From Candidatus Scatomorpha stercoravium (lineage in GTDB: Bacteria > Bacillota > Clostridia > Oscillospirales > Oscillospiraceae), in NCBI GenBank assembly GCA_018716005.1, contig DVKN01000109.1, forward strand, positions 1-7,059: a stretch of DNA of 7,059 bases, given 5' to 3'. Made by a program: the position numbers and the translations under genes. Below, one piece after another: positions 6,313-7,059 of this stretch (positions are counted from its first letter, which is position 1; every line of letters begins with the position of its first letter). The notes below the pieces were generated by a model. That model was given only the letters and a program-made list of their open reading frames with translations, searched no databases and had not been told where the DNA came from.

Positions 6313-6366
6313 AGCCCTGTCTAAACTGTAAGATTCGTAGAAATGATTGAGATAGGGCTATTTTTT
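6313..6366 (+). terminator. Hairpin with T-tract upstream of panB (terminator or attenuator)
   Basis: AGCCCTGTCT (6313-6322) pairs with AGATAGGGCT (6350-6359) over 10 bp including one G-U pair. The loop is 27 bases with no convincing inner stem, and ATTTTTT (6360-6366) follows. It ends one base before the panB -35 box, so it would stop transcripts entering from the left. No clear upstream + strand gene or strong promoter explains it. It could end a short RNA, insulate panB, or be a regulatory leader structure if panB has a second, more distal promoter. Confidence 0.5.
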
Positions 6367-6367
6367 C

Positions 6368-6396
6368 TTGCAATCTCCGCCAATATGCACTATCAT
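6368..6396 (+). promoter_or_regulatory. Promoter of panB
   Basis: TTGCAA (6368-6373) and TATCAT (6391-6396) are separated by exactly 17 bases. Transcription should begin near 6403, giving a leader of about 43 bases. The second copy of GGTATGACCAC starts only 12 bases after the -10 box. Confidence 0.65.
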
Positions 6397-6408
6397 GTCC
6401 TCAAGAGA

Positions 6409-6419
6409 GGTATGACCAC
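6409..6419. promoter_or_regulatory. Candidate FCD-regulator operator, site 2 (panB side)
   Basis: GGTATGACCAC is an exact 11-base repeat of site 1, 141 bases away. The outermost base of the left arm is A instead of T, so the dyad is slightly imperfect. Lying a few bases past the predicted panB transcription start, it is placed to block initiation or early elongation. That the upstream FCD regulator binds it is inferred from position and dyad form. Confidence 0.5.
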
Positions 6420-6445
6420 AACGACAACGAAAGGAGATACTTACC

Positions 6446-7059
6446 ATGCCTAAGAAGAAAATGACCGTCCTCGACTTCAAGAAGTATAAAGAGGAGGGCC
6501 GCAAGTTCGCCTACGTCACCGCCTACGACTACACGACCGCCTCTATCGTCAACGAGAGCGAGGTCGAGGTCATACTCGTGGGCGACAGCCTCGGCATGAT
6601 TATGCTCGGCTACGACACCACCGTCGGCGTCACGCTCGACGACATGATTCACCACATCCGCCCCGTCGTCAAGGGCGCGCCGAACACCTTCGTCGTCGGC
6701 GACATGCCCTTCGGCAGCTATCAGGAGAGCCCCGAGCAGGCCATTCGCAGCGCCTGCCGCATGCTCATGGAGACGAACTGCGACTGCATCAAGCTCGAGG
6801 GCGGCAGCAAGATGGCCCCGACCATAAAGCGCATGGTCGACGTCGGCATCCCCGTCATGGGCCACATCGGCATGACCCCGCAGAGCGCGAGCAACTTCGG
6901 CGGCTTCAAGGTCCAGGGCGGCACGCCCGAGGGCGCGGCGAAGCTCATTGAGGACGCGAAGGCCCTCGAGGCCGCCGGCGTCTTCTCCATAGTCGTCGAG
7001 TGCGTCCCGAGCGGCGTCGCGAAGGCCATCACCGAGGCCGTCAGCGTGCCCATCCTCGG
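6446..7059 (+). CDS. panB: 3-methyl-2-oxobutanoate hydroxymethyltransferase (ketopantoate hydroxymethyltransferase), 3' truncated
   Basis: The first 204 residues are visible; the family is usually about 265-280 long, so the last quarter is beyond the window. The enzyme transfers a one-carbon unit from 5,10-methylenetetrahydrofolate to 2-oxoisovalerate, making ketopantoate, the first committed step to pantothenate and coenzyme A, in the cytoplasm. Visible signatures are VTAYDYTTA, VGDSLGM (Asp47), VGDMPFGSYQ (Asp86), IKLEGG (Lys116, Glu118), PVMGHIGMTPQS and FSIVVECVP (Glu185). By comparison with the E. coli enzyme, Asp47, Asp86 and Glu118 are the Mg-binding set, and Glu185 is the likely catalytic acid/base. 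The start is the ATG at 6446, nine bases after AAGGAG (6431-6436). It is divergent from the FCD regulator and has a putative operator in its short leader. panC and panD often follow in such loci but cannot be seen here. Confidence 0.96.
   Translation, partial: MPKKKMTVLDFKKYKEEGRKFAYVTAYDYTTASIVNESEVEVILVGDSLGMIMLGYDTTVGVTLDDMIHHIRPVVKGAPNTFVVGDMPFGSYQESPEQAIRSACRMLMETNCDCIKLEGGSKMAPTIKRMVDVGIPVMGHIGMTPQSASNFGGFKVQGGTPEGAAKLIEDAKALEAAGVFSIVVECVPSGVAKAITEAVSVPIL

Noticed and set aside
1..7059. CRISPR array, tRNA/rRNA genes, insertion sequences or phage genes
   Set aside because: I saw no regularly spaced repeats beyond the HMA modules, no clover-leaf or rRNA-like stretch, and no transposase or integrase motif on either strand.

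Overview
This is a GC-rich bacterial segment, most likely from a Gram-positive anaerobe of the Clostridia and probably a gut Oscillospirales or Christensenellales type. I infer that from the strong GGAGG ribosome-binding sites, the DinF/Clostridia-style MATE pump, the cytoplasmic GH3 glucosidase with a C-terminal extension, and the copper-ATPase/small HMA gene pair. No marker gene fixes the taxon. Isoleucine codon ATA is unusually common for such GC-rich DNA.

Layout on the + strand. Positions 1-1287 hold the C-terminal half of a Cu(I)-exporting P1B-ATPase whose three metal-binding HMA modules lie at the C-terminus instead of the usual N-terminus. A 72-residue stand-alone HMA protein follows (1336-1554), and a strong intrinsic terminator closes this copper-handling unit (1571-1601). 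A consensus-like extended -10 promoter (1618-1646) then drives a MATE-family efflux pump (1749-3080) through a leader of about 95 bases that contains two terminator-like hairpins. A second extended -10 promoter overlaps the end of the pump gene and serves a large family 3 glycoside hydrolase (3125-5446).

A hairpin terminator (5455-5483) separates the hydrolase from a convergent minus-strand gene for a GntR-family FCD-domain repressor (5495-6196). The repressor gene is divergent from panB (6446 to the window end, incomplete), the first committed step of pantothenate synthesis.

The 249-base gap between the repressor and panB (6197-6445) is AT-richer and is the densest regulatory stretch. It holds a minus-strand promoter with a perfect 12-base palindrome over its predicted start, two identical copies of GGTATGACCAC (one a perfect 5-3-5 dyad) plus an inverted half-site, a hairpin with a T-tract, and a panB promoter with a 17-base spacer. 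The simplest reading is that the FCD regulator controls itself and panB. The hairpin raises the possibility of a short RNA or an attenuator between them. Nothing here proves a new system, but this gap is the place to look.
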